A DNA stretch of 64,000 nt from Gordonia lacunae (GTDB taxonomy: Bacteria > Actinomycetota > Actinomycetes > Mycobacteriales > Mycobacteriaceae): positions 163,150-227,149 of the forward strand of contig NZ_NGFO01000006.1 of NCBI RefSeq assembly GCF_002149015.1. Reading direction: 5' to 3'. Both the position numbers and the translations under genes were made by a program. Positions 25,732-34,250 of the stretch are shown piece after piece (position 1 is the stretch's first letter; every line of letters starts with the position of its first letter). The notes beneath the pieces were generated by a model. It was not told the origin of the DNA. It did not search any database and saw only the letters and a program-made list of their open reading frames with translations.

Positions 25732-27027
25732 GTGCTCACACAGACCTCGACTCCACTCCCCCAGAACACCGAGACCACACCAACACACAGCACCGACGAC
25801 GCACAGTCCGTCGACTCCCAACTCGACAGGGCCGCCGCCCTACTCGCGATGCTCGACGAGACGACCACCGAACAACGGTCCCATGACCAGCTCGAAGCGC
25901 TCACGCTCGCCGTGGCCGCCGACCTCCCGGTCCTGCTGTGGGGCGAACCGGGGATTGGCAAGACCGCGGCGCTGACGCAACTCGCCGCCTCGCTGGACCT
26001 GCCCCTCACGACGGTGATCGCGAGCGTCCACGAGCCCTCGGACTTCTCCGGACTACCCATCATCGGCGATGACCCGGCCACCCGGGGCGTTCCCATGGCC
26101 CCGCCCGACTGGGCCGTACGCCTCGCCGATGCCGGCCGTGGGTTGCTTTTTCTCGACGAGCTCTCCACGGCACCTCCCGCCGTACAGGCGGCGCTCCTGC
26201 GACTGGTGCTCGAGAGACGAGTGGGCGCCCTGCAACTACCTCCCGAGGTGCGGATCGTCGCCGCCGCCAACCCGCCGTCGTCGGCGGCGGACGGCTGGGA
26301 GCTGAGTGCACCACTCGCCAACCGCTTCGTCCATCTGCACTGGACCCACGATCACGACGTTGTGGTCCGCGGCCTCGGCGGCACCTGGCCCACGACGCCG
26401 CTACCAACGCTGGCCCCGGAGAAGTTCAGCAGTGCAGTGGATTCCGCACGCCGCGCCGTCTGCACGTTACTGGCGGCCCGCCCCGCGCTGGTCCATAAGC
26501 TCCCCGGGAGTCAGACCCGTCGGGGCGGCGCCTGGCCGTCGCCGCGAAGCTGGGCCGCGACGGTGCGACTGATCGCGTTCGCCACCGCCGCCTCCGCGTC
26601 ATCCGATGTCCTGTCGCTGTTGATCCGCGGCACGGTCGGCGACGGGCCCGGCTTCGAATTGCTGGCGAGTATCGATCACATGGATCTGCCGGATCCCGAA
26701 ACGCTGCTCGCCGATCCGTCAGCGGCGCAACTCCCCGAGCGAGGTGACCTGCGTCAGGCGACACTCGACGCCGTCGTCGCCGCGGTCCGGCGTCGACCCG
26801 ATCGGACCCGATGGGACGCCGCATGGGAGGTGCTGGCCGTCGCGGTCCAGACCGGCGCACCGGATCTCGTGGTGGTTCCGGCGACCACCCTGGCGACGCT
26901 ACGTCGGGACGACTGGCAGATCCCCGACACCATCGACCAGCTGGCGGGGGTGGTGTCGGTGTCCCGCGCCGCCGACGACGCCGCCGAGCGGGTCGCGGCT
27001 CGGCCGGAACCGGGCCGGATGCGATGA
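25732..27027 (+). CDS. MoxR-type AAA+ ATPase
   Basis: A 431-residue AAA+ ATPase (AAA_5/MoxR group). Walker A GEPGIGKT is at 71-78, Walker B LLFLDE at 138-143, sensor 1 in VAAANPP, and an arginine-finger candidate in ANRF. The P-loop domain spans about 55-215; the rest is a helical lid and a long C-terminal helical part with paired Arg/Asp repeats. MoxR ATPases work as chaperones with vWA proteins to assemble or activate enzymes. It starts at GTG 25732 and its stop overlaps the start of the vWA protein as ATGA. Coupling to that partner is therefore tight. Confidence 0.88.
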   Translation: MLTQTSTPLPQNTETTPTHSTDDAQSVDSQLDRAAALLAMLDETTTEQRSHDQLEALTLAVAADLPVLLWGEPGIGKTAALTQLAASLDLPLTTVIASVHEPSDFSGLPIIGDDPATRGVPMAPPDWAVRLADAGRGLLFLDELSTAPPAVQAALLRLVLERRVGALQLPPEVRIVAAANPPSSAADGWELSAPLANRFVHLHWTHDHDVVVRGLGGTWPTTPLPTLAPEKFSSAVDSARRAVCTLLAARPALVHKLPGSQTRRGGAWPSPRSWAATVRLIAFATAASASSDVLSLLIRGTVGDGPGFELLASIDHMDLPDPETLLADPSAAQLPERGDLRQATLDAVVAAVRRRPDRTRWDAAWEVLAVAVQTGAPDLVVVPATTLATLRRDDWQIPDTIDQLAGVVSVSRAADDAAERVAARPEPGRMR

Positions 27028-28307
27028 CGGTGACTGATGCACCGGTGCCGGCGCCGTCGGTGTCGGACCGGATCTACGCGGCTCGCCTGCACGCGGTGCG
27101 CGCACGGCCGTACCTGGCAACCGCGCTCTACGCCCTGCACCTCATCGAGTCGCCGCACGTCCGGACCATGAGCGTCGACCGCTACTGGCGCTGCTACCTG
27201 TCCCCGACCTTCGTCGCCAACCGGCCCGAGGAGGAGATAGCCGCTCTCCTTGTGCACGAGGTGTCACATCTGCTCCGGGATCACGCCGGCCGGTGCGACC
27301 GGTACGCCGAGGATCACGACGTCGACAGCCCGGCGGAACGGTTGCGGATGAACATCGCCGCCGACTTCGAGATCAACGACGACGTGTACGGGTCCGGGCT
27401 CGTCACGCCCGACGACGCGGTGCATCCGTCCGCACTCGGCCTGGACACCGGGTTGCTGATGGAGGACTACCTCCGCTGGTTCAGTCTGGGTCCGCGAACC
27501 GATGCGATGGCCTGGCTCGAGTGCGGTAGCGGAGGCCACGGCGGCCATCGCGAGTGGGAACTGGGGCCGGAGGGTGCCGACGGTCTGAGCGGCCAGGAGC
27601 GCGACGCCGTCCGGTTCGCGGTCGCGACGGCGATCTCCGACCGCGCGGGCGATGTCCCGGCGGGCTGGCGCCGGTGGGCACGCGATGCCGTGCACCCGCC
27701 GCAGCCATGGCAGGCCCTGTTGGGCGCCGCGATCCGGGCCGCGGTGTCGACCTCCGGCGTCGGCGACGACTACACCTTCGGGCGACCGGCGAGACGGTCG
27801 GTCGCGCTGACCGGTGTGATCGTTCCCAGCCTTCGACGGACCCCACCGAAGGTGAGCGTCGTGATCGACACCTCGGGATCGGTCAGCGACGCCGAACTCG
27901 GCAGCGCGCTGGTCGAGCTCGCCGCCATCTCACGCGCCGTCAGCGGCCGACGCGATCTGCTCACCGTGGTGTCGTGCGACGCCGCGGCCCATGTCGCGCA
28001 ACCCATCTGCCGCGCGGAGAACATCCCGCTCCACGGCGGCGGCGGGACCGACCTGCGTACCGGGTTCGACACCGCACTGCGCACCCGACCCGACGTTGTC
28101 GTCGCTTTGACCGACGGACACACTCCGTGGCCGAGCCACCGGCCCGGCTGCCGCACCATCGTCGGGCTCTTCGCTCGCGAGTACCGTGCGTATGCCCCGC
28201 TCACCGGCTCGCCCGTGTCCGGTTACGGGGGTGGCGCCCATTCCGGCGTCGGGTCGGCGCCACCCGACTGGGCGCAGGTCGTGCGCATCGGCGAGCCGGG
28301 CCGGTGA
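27024..28307 (+). CDS. HExxH and vWA-like protein (DUF2201 type), MoxR partner
   Basis: A 427-residue protein with two functional signatures. Residues 60-120 hold a zinc-metallopeptidase-like helix HEVSH (78-82) followed by the NIAADFEIND motif conserved in DUF2201. Residues 275-425 form a vWA-like domain with MIDAS motif DTSGS (282-286), GGGGTDLRTGF and ALTDGHT. A Gly/His stretch (GSGGHGGHREW) lies between. The architecture joins a putative peptidase with a metal-adhesion domain acted on by a MoxR ATPase. No signal peptide, so cytosolic. The proteolytic function is inferred from the motif only. Confidence 0.88.
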   Translation: MTVTDAPVPAPSVSDRIYAARLHAVRARPYLATALYALHLIESPHVRTMSVDRYWRCYLSPTFVANRPEEEIAALLVHEVSHLLRDHAGRCDRYAEDHDVDSPAERLRMNIAADFEINDDVYGSGLVTPDDAVHPSALGLDTGLLMEDYLRWFSLGPRTDAMAWLECGSGGHGGHREWELGPEGADGLSGQERDAVRFAVATAISDRAGDVPAGWRRWARDAVHPPQPWQALLGAAIRAAVSTSGVGDDYTFGRPARRSVALTGVIVPSLRRTPPKVSVVIDTSGSVSDAELGSALVELAAISRAVSGRRDLLTVVSCDAAAHVAQPICRAENIPLHGGGGTDLRTGFDTALRTRPDVVVALTDGHTPWPSHRPGCRTIVGLFAREYRAYAPLTGSPVSGYGGGAHSGVGSAPPDWAQVVRIGEPGR

Positions 28308-28370
28308 CGAGCCTCGAAGGGCCCTCACGACCCGCCGCTCCTCGATGTCCGTCCATCTCAGCAGGATCGA

Positions 28371-28385
28371 AGGGCATATTGCCCT
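28371..28385. other. Small perfect hairpin downstream of the vWA gene
   Basis: AGGGCA-TAT-TGCCCT lies 63 bp after the cassette's last stop. It could act as a weak terminator or an operator for the next gene at 28544. The remaining intergenic 235 bp show nothing else I can support. Confidence 0.3.
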
Positions 28386-28543
28386 CGGAGCGCGCTCACG
28401 AGGACGAAAAACCCCGGACCACCGACAGATCCGCCGCGTCCCGGTCGAATGGTCATCCGCGTCGAGCACCGCCCGACGAAACGCGGGGCCGAACGATCCG
28501 GTAGATCTGGGTGCGGCCAGTCGCAGGGAAGGTGACGCAACCG

Positions 28544-29401
28544 ATGACACTGTCAGACGTGAACCCCGAGCGGATCCTGTGGCGGGCCTATGAGCCGATC
28601 CACGCGATCTGCTACTTCGATCCGCTGTTCGCGACTGTCATGGCCGAGAGCGGGCTGACCGGCTGGTGGAACGGCTACTTCGCCGGGCGCGCCGCCCCGC
28701 TCGGCGCGACGCCGCCGGAAGTGGTCTCCGCGCTGTTCTACGGGTTCGCCCCGGCGATGGTCGCCCGAGCGATCCCCAAGGTGTGGACTCGCATCACTCC
28801 GCGGGGTGCCCTCGACGCTCGTTTCGACGCCGCCGAGCGAGTCCTCGGTGAGCACGCGTCGGCCGGATCGACCGATGACCTGCGCCGGGCCACCGACAAT
28901 CTGGAACATGCCGTCGACGCCCTCTCCCACGACGGTCGGGCTCTGGCCGCCGCGTGGAGTTCCGTTGCCCGACCGGCGTCGATGCTGGGGCGATTGTGGT
29001 TGGCCACCACCGTTCTCCGTGAACACCGCGGCGACGGTCATGTCGTGGCCGCTACCGCCGCCGGCCTGACCGGACTGCAGGCGTCGATGACCCACATCGC
29101 CGGCGGGCACGTCGACCGGACGCTCATCCAGGACAATCGCGGTTGGACCGACCACCAGTGGGACAGCGCACGCCGCTCCCTCGAGGACATCGGAATCCTT
29201 TCTCGCGATGGAACTCTGACCGACGGCGGCGCCGCCCTTCGCGAACAGGTCGAGGCGACCACCGACCGCCTCGCCACGTCGAGCGTCCGTTCCCTGCCCG
29301 ACTCCGACTGGACCGTCCGGGTCCTCCGGTCGCTGTCACGTGCGCTCGTCGATCGTGGCGTGATCCCCTTCCCCAATCCCATCGGGGTGCCGCGCCCCTG
29401 A
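28544..29401 (+). CDS. SCO6745/SalK-family helical protein
   Basis: A 285-residue all-alpha protein of the SCO6745/SalK type. Typical marks are the early 'EPIHAICYF', GYFAGRAAPLG, GFAPAMVARAIP, and the C-terminal winged-helix-like part with WTDHQWDSARRSLEDIGILS. The fold pairs a heme-oxygenase-like N-half with a winged helix; no enzymatic role is established to my knowledge. ATG 28544 follows GGAAGG at long spacing; GTG 28511 is possible. It stands alone between the MoxR cassette and a VOC protein. Confidence 0.8.
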   Translation: MTLSDVNPERILWRAYEPIHAICYFDPLFATVMAESGLTGWWNGYFAGRAAPLGATPPEVVSALFYGFAPAMVARAIPKVWTRITPRGALDARFDAAERVLGEHASAGSTDDLRRATDNLEHAVDALSHDGRALAAAWSSVARPASMLGRLWLATTVLREHRGDGHVVAATAAGLTGLQASMTHIAGGHVDRTLIQDNRGWTDHQWDSARRSLEDIGILSRDGTLTDGGAALREQVEATTDRLATSSVRSLPDSDWTVRVLRSLSRALVDRGVIPFPNPIGVPRP

Positions 29402-29450
29402 GCGCGGCATTCCGGCCGGTTCCGCCGGTGAGCCGACTACTCTGGCCGCC

Positions 29451-29828
29451 ATGATCACCGCGGTACACACACTGATCTACTGCGACGACCCGGAGGCCGC
29501 CCGCGCCTTTTTTCGCGATGTCCTCGCCTTCCCACACGTCGACACCGGTGGCGGATGGCTGATCTTCCAGACCGGCCCCAGCGAGTTGGGCGCGCACCCC
29601 GACAAGTGGGAGCACGAAGGGACCGCCGGCCGCACCGATCAGAAGTTCGATGTGTCGTTCATGTGCGACGACCTCGAGTCGACGATGGGCGAACTCTCCG
29701 CGCGGGGCGCCGAATTCGTCGGCACTCCGACCGACGAGGGATGGGGCGTGACCGTCGGGATCAAGGTTCCCGGCGCCGGGGAGATCACGTTGTACGAGCC
29801 GAAGTACCCACCGCCGACCCTCCAGTGA
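29451..29828 (+). CDS. VOC-superfamily (glyoxalase-like) protein
   Basis: A 125-residue protein with the paired beta-alpha-beta-beta-beta modules of the VOC superfamily: HTLIYCDDPEAARAFFRDVLAF, then FDVSFMCDDLESTMGELSARGAEFVG and a final EITLYEPKY. The metal positions seem kept in part: His7 and a Glu in the last strand. Members are dioxygenases, lyases or drug-sequestering proteins; the short form fits a dimeric glyoxalase/bleomycin-resistance-like protein. Substrate unknown. Confidence 0.85.
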   Translation: MITAVHTLIYCDDPEAARAFFRDVLAFPHVDTGGGWLIFQTGPSELGAHPDKWEHEGTAGRTDQKFDVSFMCDDLESTMGELSARGAEFVGTPTDEGWGVTVGIKVPGAGEITLYEPKYPPPTLQ

Positions 29829-29937
29829 CCGTTCGGGACCGGTCGTGCAGCGTCGCTCATTCGGTCGCATGAAACCCGATGGGCCGGCACGCCACACGCG
29901 GTAATCTCCCGAGGTCACCGACCATGAGGAGCCGACC

Positions 29938-30912
29938 GTGGGCAGTCCCTACGACCCCAACCAGCCGACCGCCATGGGTCCGCAGGGGCCGCAGCAACCC
30001 GGATGGCCGCCGGCAGGCGGCAACCAGCCCGGTGGGCCGCAGGCGACTCCGGGCCAGCCGCCGAGCCCGGGACCGTACGGCGGACAACCGTACGGACAGC
30101 AACCCTATGGCCAGCAGCCGTACGTACAGCAACCCTATGGCCAGCAACCGTACGGACAGCAACCGTATGGTCAGCAGTTCGGTCAGCAACCGCCGCCCGC
30201 GCGCTCAGGCGGTGGGAAGAAGTGGTGGTTCATCGGCGGCGGTGGACTCGTTCTCATCGTGATCGTCGTCGTGGCGGTGGTCCTGGCCCTGACCCTGAGC
30301 GGGGGCGAGGACGAGCGGTCGACGCCGACCGCCTCGGCGCTCGACCTCGTTCTGCCCGAGGACCAGTTTCCCGATATCACAGGCGATTTCACCACCGAGA
30401 CGGGTGCCACCGACGACGACGGCAGCACCGTGGACAACGAGAAGTGCGCGACGCTGGTCAAGTCGCAGCAGACCACCGGCGAACGAGCCGAGCGCGAACT
30501 CACCGAGACCTCGTCGTCGAGCGAGATCCTCTTCGGACTCGACAACTACAGCGCCGATGTCACCAAACCGGCCGACAACGGCTACGACGACTTCGACGAG
30601 ATCCTGTCCGCTTGTTCCTCGTTCACACTCACACTCGGCGAAGGTGACGTGCCGGTCGCGCTCACGCTCGAGAAGGTGGACCTGCCGATCGACAGTGACT
30701 ACAAGGCGGTACGGATGACCGGCGAGTACGAGGTCGGAACGGTGGAACTCCACCTCGCGGGGATTCTCGTGATCGGCGAGGAGCGGGGCGTGTCGTTCTC
30801 GGTCACGCACAACACCGTCGACGACACCCCGCCCGCCGTGGACACTGCGGTCAACAACAACCTGGCCGAGATGTTCGCGGCGCAGCGACAGATCATCTCC
30901 GACGCTGCGTAG
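29938..30912 (+). CDS. Single-pass membrane protein with PYGQQ repeats
   Basis: A 324-residue protein in three parts: a cytoplasmic Pro/Gln/Gly/Tyr-rich segment (1-93) with repeated PYGQQ units, one membrane helix (about 100-122, a Val/Ile run after KKWW), and an exported domain of about 200 residues (LPEDQFPDITGDF ... LTLEKVDLPIDSDYKAVRM ... VSFSVTHNTVDDTP). The exported part resembles the DUF5642/sensor-like domains of mycolata. GTG 29938 is preceded by GAGGAG at good spacing. Its end overlaps the convergent hydrolase by 20 bp. The low-complexity part could interact with cell-pole or signalling proteins. Confidence 0.8.
   Translation: MGSPYDPNQPTAMGPQGPQQPGWPPAGGNQPGGPQATPGQPPSPGPYGGQPYGQQPYGQQPYVQQPYGQQPYGQQPYGQQFGQQPPPARSGGGKKWWFIGGGGLVLIVIVVVAVVLALTLSGGEDERSTPTASALDLVLPEDQFPDITGDFTTETGATDDDGSTVDNEKCATLVKSQQTTGERAERELTETSSSSEILFGLDNYSADVTKPADNGYDDFDEILSACSSFTLTLGEGDVPVALTLEKVDLPIDSDYKAVRMTGEYEVGTVELHLAGILVIGEERGVSFSVTHNTVDDTPPAVDTAVNNNLAEMFAAQRQIISDAA
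30082..30195 (+). repeat. 15-bp coding repeats for PYGQQ
   Basis: About seven imperfect copies of a 15-base unit (consensus CCGTACGGACAGCAA) encode consecutive PYGQQ blocks with one PYVQQ and a final FGQQ. Synonymous changes between copies (GGC/GGA/GGT) indicate older copies, so the tract may vary in length between strains. Confidence 0.8.
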
Positions 30913-31621
30913 AGTCCCGCCGTTCGCCGAGGAGCATCCGCGCCAGCGCGACGGGGTCGTCGAACATGCTCATGTGTCCGGCACCGGCTCGGATGATGAA
31001 CTCCGAGTGCGTGATACGACGATGCATCGCCTCCATCGAGCCGACGTCGGACACCATGTCGTGTTCGGCGGCGACGATGGCAACCGGACACGCGATCGAC
31101 CTTGTGCGCTGTGAACAGTCGAAGTGCGCGATCGCGCGCAGCGCCGACGCCCAGGATGCCCGGTCCGCGGTGGCCACCGCGTCGCGCGCGTACCGGACGA
31201 CCGCCCCGTCGTCTCGCACTTCGACTGGGGTGAACCAGCGTCGGAGCGTGCCGTCGACATCGACGGCCCCGGCTTCGACGGTGGCGGCCGCCGCGTCGAA
31301 TGCCGGGAAGGGCGTGTCTCGCGTGCACAACAGGGTGAGGCTCGAGACGCGATCGGGCCGCGCGATCGCGAGTTCGAGCGCGACCTGCCCGCCGAAGGAA
31401 TGGCCCACCACATGCCAGGGCGCTTCGGTTGCGGCCGACTCCGCGACGTCCTCGGCAAGCCGTTGCTGCAGACCGGTACCTCTATAGCCAGGCGGAGGCC
31501 CGATCTCGGGGGTGATCACGTGCCCGTTCCCCGACAGCTCGGCACGCACCCCGTCCCAGACCGCCGGCGACAGCGGGGTTCCGGGGAGGAGTAGCCACAC
31601 CGGGGGCGCTGTCGTCGTCAT
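30893..31621 (-). CDS. Alpha/beta hydrolase
   Basis: A 242-residue alpha/beta-hydrolase fold enzyme. The nucleophile elbow is GHSFGG, the oxyanion region LLLPGTPLSPAVWDG, the acid probably the Asp in AAEHDMVSD and the catalytic His in GAGHMSMF. It is of the esterase/haloperoxidase-like small type. ATG 31621 follows AGGAGAAG. Divergent from the ArsR operon at 31.7 kb and converging on the PYGQQ membrane protein. Substrate unknown. Confidence 0.85.
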   Translation of the reverse strand: MTTTAPPVWLLLPGTPLSPAVWDGVRAELSGNGHVITPEIGPPPGYRGTGLQQRLAEDVAESAATEAPWHVVGHSFGGQVALELAIARPDRVSSLTLLCTRDTPFPAFDAAAATVEAGAVDVDGTLRRWFTPVEVRDDGAVVRYARDAVATADRASWASALRAIAHFDCSQRTRSIACPVAIVAAEHDMVSDVGSMEAMHRRITHSEFIIRAGAGHMSMFDDPVALARMLLGERRDSTQRRR

Positions 31622-31745
31622 CTCTTCTCCTGCGGAATCGGCTCGCGACACGGTCACTGTACGTCCGGTCGACTCGTCCCACCGTGACAAGCGGTCCGCC
31701 GGCTACCGGATCTCCTCGATTCCTTGCGGATATGTGTCAGCGAAC

Positions 31746-31757
31746 GCTAACGTTAGC
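31746..31757. promoter_or_regulatory. Perfect palindrome upstream of the ArsR operon
   Basis: GCTAACGTTAGC, followed by a related CATTAACG, lies 32 bp before the ATG of the VOC remnant that opens the ArsR operon. AT-rich palindromes of this kind are typical ArsR sites, so I infer autoregulation by the protein encoded at 31906. Confidence 0.55.
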
Positions 31758-31789
31758 CATTAACGACGAAGATGACACGAGGAGTCACC

Positions 31790-31909
31790 ATGGGAGCACC
31801 GGTCGTGTTCTTCGAGAACACCTCTCACGCCCCCCGCATCGACGACCTGCAGACCCTCCTGGACCGGGCCGTGACACTCGGCAACAATACGATCGGACTC
31901 TGGACATGA
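31790..31909 (+). pseudogene. Collapsed VOC-protein gene retained as a 39-codon leader ORF
   Basis: ATG 31790, preceded by AGGAG, opens a frame of 39 codons. Its start, MGAPVVFFE, matches the first strand of VOC proteins; the next part, IDDLQTLLDRAVTLG, matches the linker helix of the second module; and the end, NNTIGLW, matches the last strand. Roughly 80 residues between these blocks are missing while the frame stays open. Its TGA overlaps the ArsR ATG (ATGA), so the remnant still couples translation into the regulator. It cannot fold as a VOC protein. Confidence 0.6.
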
Positions 31910-32259
31910 CCGACAAGGCGCCGGGTGTCGACGAGGCCCTGCGCGCGATGGCCGAGCCTCGCCGTCGGGCCATCCTCGAACTCGTGTCCGGCGAGGAGCT
32001 TTCGGCGGGCGACATAGCCGCACGCTTCGATGTCAGCCGTACCGCGATCTCCCAACATCTCACGGTGTTGAAAGATGCCGGGTTGCTCGCCGAGCGGCGT
32101 GAAGGAACCCGCCGGATCTACCGCACCCGGCCCGAGGGCATCGACGGACTCCGCGACCTGCTCGACGGCATGTGGGCGTCGTCCCTCGACGTCGCGCGGC
32201 AGATGGTCGAGGCCGAACGCGGGCTGACCGACGACGAGGAGGCGAACCGTGCCGGGTGA
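31906..32259 (+). CDS. ArsR-family regulator of an SRPBCC operon
   Basis: A 117-residue winged helix-turn-helix protein: ALRAMAEPRRRAILELV, SAGDIAARFDVSRTAISQHLTVLKDAGLL, RREGTRRIYRTRPEG. No metal-binding Cys motif. It follows the VOC remnant with a four-base overlap and overlaps the SRPBCC gene by 11 bp, so all are co-translated. It probably binds the GCTAACGTTAGC palindrome upstream. A second, separately regulated ArsR-SRPBCC pair is at 18.6-19.5 kb. Confidence 0.88.
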   Translation: MTDKAPGVDEALRAMAEPRRRAILELVSGEELSAGDIAARFDVSRTAISQHLTVLKDAGLLAERREGTRRIYRTRPEGIDGLRDLLDGMWASSLDVARQMVEAERGLTDDEEANRAG

Positions 32260-32782
32260 GCGCGAGGTCGACGACACCGCACGTCGCGATGGCGGTGCCG
32301 TTCTCCCGCTACGACGACCACCGATCCGCCAATCCACCACCGTCCGCAGTGATCTCGTCCATGTCTTCACCACGTTCGTCCGAACCATCGGGGTCTGGTG
32401 GCCCCTGCAACCGATGTCGATCGGCGGTGATCGGGCCCGCACCGTGACGATCGACGAGTACACGGGCGGTCGGGTCTACGAGACCTGGGATGACGGCACC
32501 ATCGCCGAATGGGGTCGCCTCGCGGTGTGGGAGCCCCCGAACCGGTTTGTCATGTCGTGGTTGAACACCCCGGCGCCGACCGAGGTCGAGCTGGCGTTCA
32601 CCGCTCTCGGTCCGGCACTGACGCGAGTGTCCGTGGAGCACCGTGGCTGGGAGCATCTCACCGAGGACCAGTTGCGCGAAGACTGCGCCGCCCCAGGCGG
32701 TTACAGCACCGGCGCGTACTCCGACGGCTGGGCCGCAGCCCTGGCGGCGTCGGTCGACGTCATCGAATCCACCCTCCCCTGA
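32249..32782 (+). CDS. SRPBCC/AHSA1-family protein
   Basis: A 177-residue START-like protein: the core starts with the first strand DTARRDGGAVL, then a long segment with VRTIGVWWPLQPMSIGG, YTGGRVYETWDDGTIAEWG, LAVWEPPNRFVMSW, RVSVEHRGWEHL and a C-terminal helix. The WWP...GG...WG pattern is the common AHSA1 form beside ArsR genes. GAGGAGG sits six bases before GTG 32249. No enzymatic residues are visible; ligand binding is assumed from the fold. Confidence 0.87.
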   Translation: MPGEREVDDTARRDGGAVLPLRRPPIRQSTTVRSDLVHVFTTFVRTIGVWWPLQPMSIGGDRARTVTIDEYTGGRVYETWDDGTIAEWGRLAVWEPPNRFVMSWLNTPAPTEVELAFTALGPALTRVSVEHRGWEHLTEDQLREDCAAPGGYSTGAYSDGWAAALAASVDVIESTLP

Positions 32783-32800
32783 CCTCGGAAGGCTCAACTC

Positions 32801-33100
32801 ATGTCCCACTTCGTGTACAAACTCGTCCCGCCCAGGCCCACCTTCGGGCCCGGGGACATGTCCGACGACGAGGCCGCCGTCATGGGTCGGCACAGCGCGT
32901 ACTGGTCGAAGCTCCTCGCCGACGGCACCGCCGTCATCTTCGGACCGGTGGTCGACCCGGCCGGGAACTGGGGCCTGGGCGTGGTGCGCGCCGATTCCGA
33001 GGACGAGGTCCGGGCGATCAGTGCTGCCGACCCGGCCGTCACCTCGGGTCTCGCCCGCGTCGAGATACTCCCCATGCCCGTCGGTATCGGACGCGACTGA
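32801..33100 (+). CDS. YciI-like (ferredoxin-like fold) protein
   Basis: A 99-residue YCII-family protein: FVYKLVPPRPTF, MSDDEAAVMGRHSAYWSKLLADGTAVIFGPV, GNWGLGVVRADSEDEV. The conserved His31 and an Asp in the helix are the suspected active residues of this family. It is the last gene of the ArsR-SRPBCC-YciI operon, 18 bp after the SRPBCC gene. These combinations are frequent in actinobacteria; the reaction is not known. Confidence 0.87.
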   Translation: MSHFVYKLVPPRPTFGPGDMSDDEAAVMGRHSAYWSKLLADGTAVIFGPVVDPAGNWGLGVVRADSEDEVRAISAADPAVTSGLARVEILPMPVGIGRD

Positions 33101-33221
33101 CCGGCGAGAGCGTCGCAGCAGCACTGTCGACCGCAGACCCCTCGGTACGTTGCCGGGAAGCGCGCCGACCTGATGTCGCCGACTTCCCGCGGCACCTGCG
33201 CCACCTCATTACACTGGCGAA

Positions 33222-34250
33222 ATGGGCAATCCGGCAACCGATCTGACGCGGGGTCAGTTGACGCGGGCAGTGCGGCTGCTCCAGGGCCATGTGCACTTCG
33301 ACGCCGCGCTGCTCATCCACCAGCCGGAGGGCGCACGATCTCGGATCGTGTCCCGGGTGGGGTACTCCGCGGGCTCGGCCTGGGCCTTGCAGCACCTGTT
33401 CCCTCGTGACTACGAGGTCGGCTTCACCAGCCGGCTCAATCCCGCAGACGGCCTGCCTCTCTCGATCAGCGACGTCGGCGGAACGGTCCGCGAAGAGTTC
33501 ACCCGGACCGTGCTGTTCGAGCAGTACCTGCGGGCCGAGGGTTTCGCCGACGGGATGACGGTCGAGTTGTTCGACGGTGGCGACTACGTGGGTCTCGCAC
33601 ATTTCTCCGCCCGACGCCCCGACGCATTCGCGGCGCCGCAGCGCGCGCTGGCGCGCGACCTGTCGGGCTTGCTGGCGCTGGCCCTGCGGCCCGACCAGGT
33701 GACCGAGGACATTCGGCGAGCACCGTCGGCCGGTCCGACGGGCTCGGCCACTCCGGCACCGTCCACCGTCTACGTGCGCCGGGGCGCTCGGACCCGGTCG
33801 GCGGGTCCGGTGGACGTTCCGTTCGTCGCCGAAGCCGCGTTCGTGCATGTGATGGACGACGTCGTCGCCTGCGGCGTCGGTGAACTCCGGCACCTGTGGT
33901 GGCATCAGGGATCCTGGTACCGGGTCACGCTCTCACCCCTGGGCGACTTCGGCGACCTCAGAGTGACCGCCTGGCCGGTGACCGCCGAGCAGGTGTGGCA
34001 TCTGAGTCGACAGGAGGTGCGAGTGCTCAGTGGGCTGATGGTGGGGCGCACCGACGCCGCGATCGCCGCGGGACTGGATCTCAGTCCGCGGACCGTGCAC
34101 ACACACATGGTGAACATCCGACGCAAGCTCGGGGTGGACCGGCGAACCGAGGCGGCCGCCCGGGCGACGGCGACCGCCACGGTCATCCCCGGCCCCGCGA
34201 CAGCCCCCGTCACCGAACTGGCGCGAATCTACCGGGACTCGTTTCCCTAG
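33222..34250 (+). CDS. LuxR-type transcriptional regulator
   Basis: A 342-residue regulator with a C-terminal LuxR helix-turn-helix: LSRQEVRVLSGLMVGRTDAAIAAGLDLSPRTVHTHM...IRRKLGV (about residues 262-312). The N-terminal 150 residues look like a GAF-type sensor (HFDAALLIHQPEGARSRIV, FADGMTVELFDGGDYVGLAHFS). No phosphoacceptor receiver domain, so it probably senses a small ligand directly. The stop overlaps the convergent deacetylase-like gene, leaving no room for a terminator. Target genes unknown. Confidence 0.85.
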   Translation: MGNPATDLTRGQLTRAVRLLQGHVHFDAALLIHQPEGARSRIVSRVGYSAGSAWALQHLFPRDYEVGFTSRLNPADGLPLSISDVGGTVREEFTRTVLFEQYLRAEGFADGMTVELFDGGDYVGLAHFSARRPDAFAAPQRALARDLSGLLALALRPDQVTEDIRRAPSAGPTGSATPAPSTVYVRRGARTRSAGPVDVPFVAEAAFVHVMDDVVACGVGELRHLWWHQGSWYRVTLSPLGDFGDLRVTAWPVTAEQVWHLSRQEVRVLSGLMVGRTDAAIAAGLDLSPRTVHTHMVNIRRKLGVDRRTEAAARATATATVIPGPATAPVTELARIYRDSFP

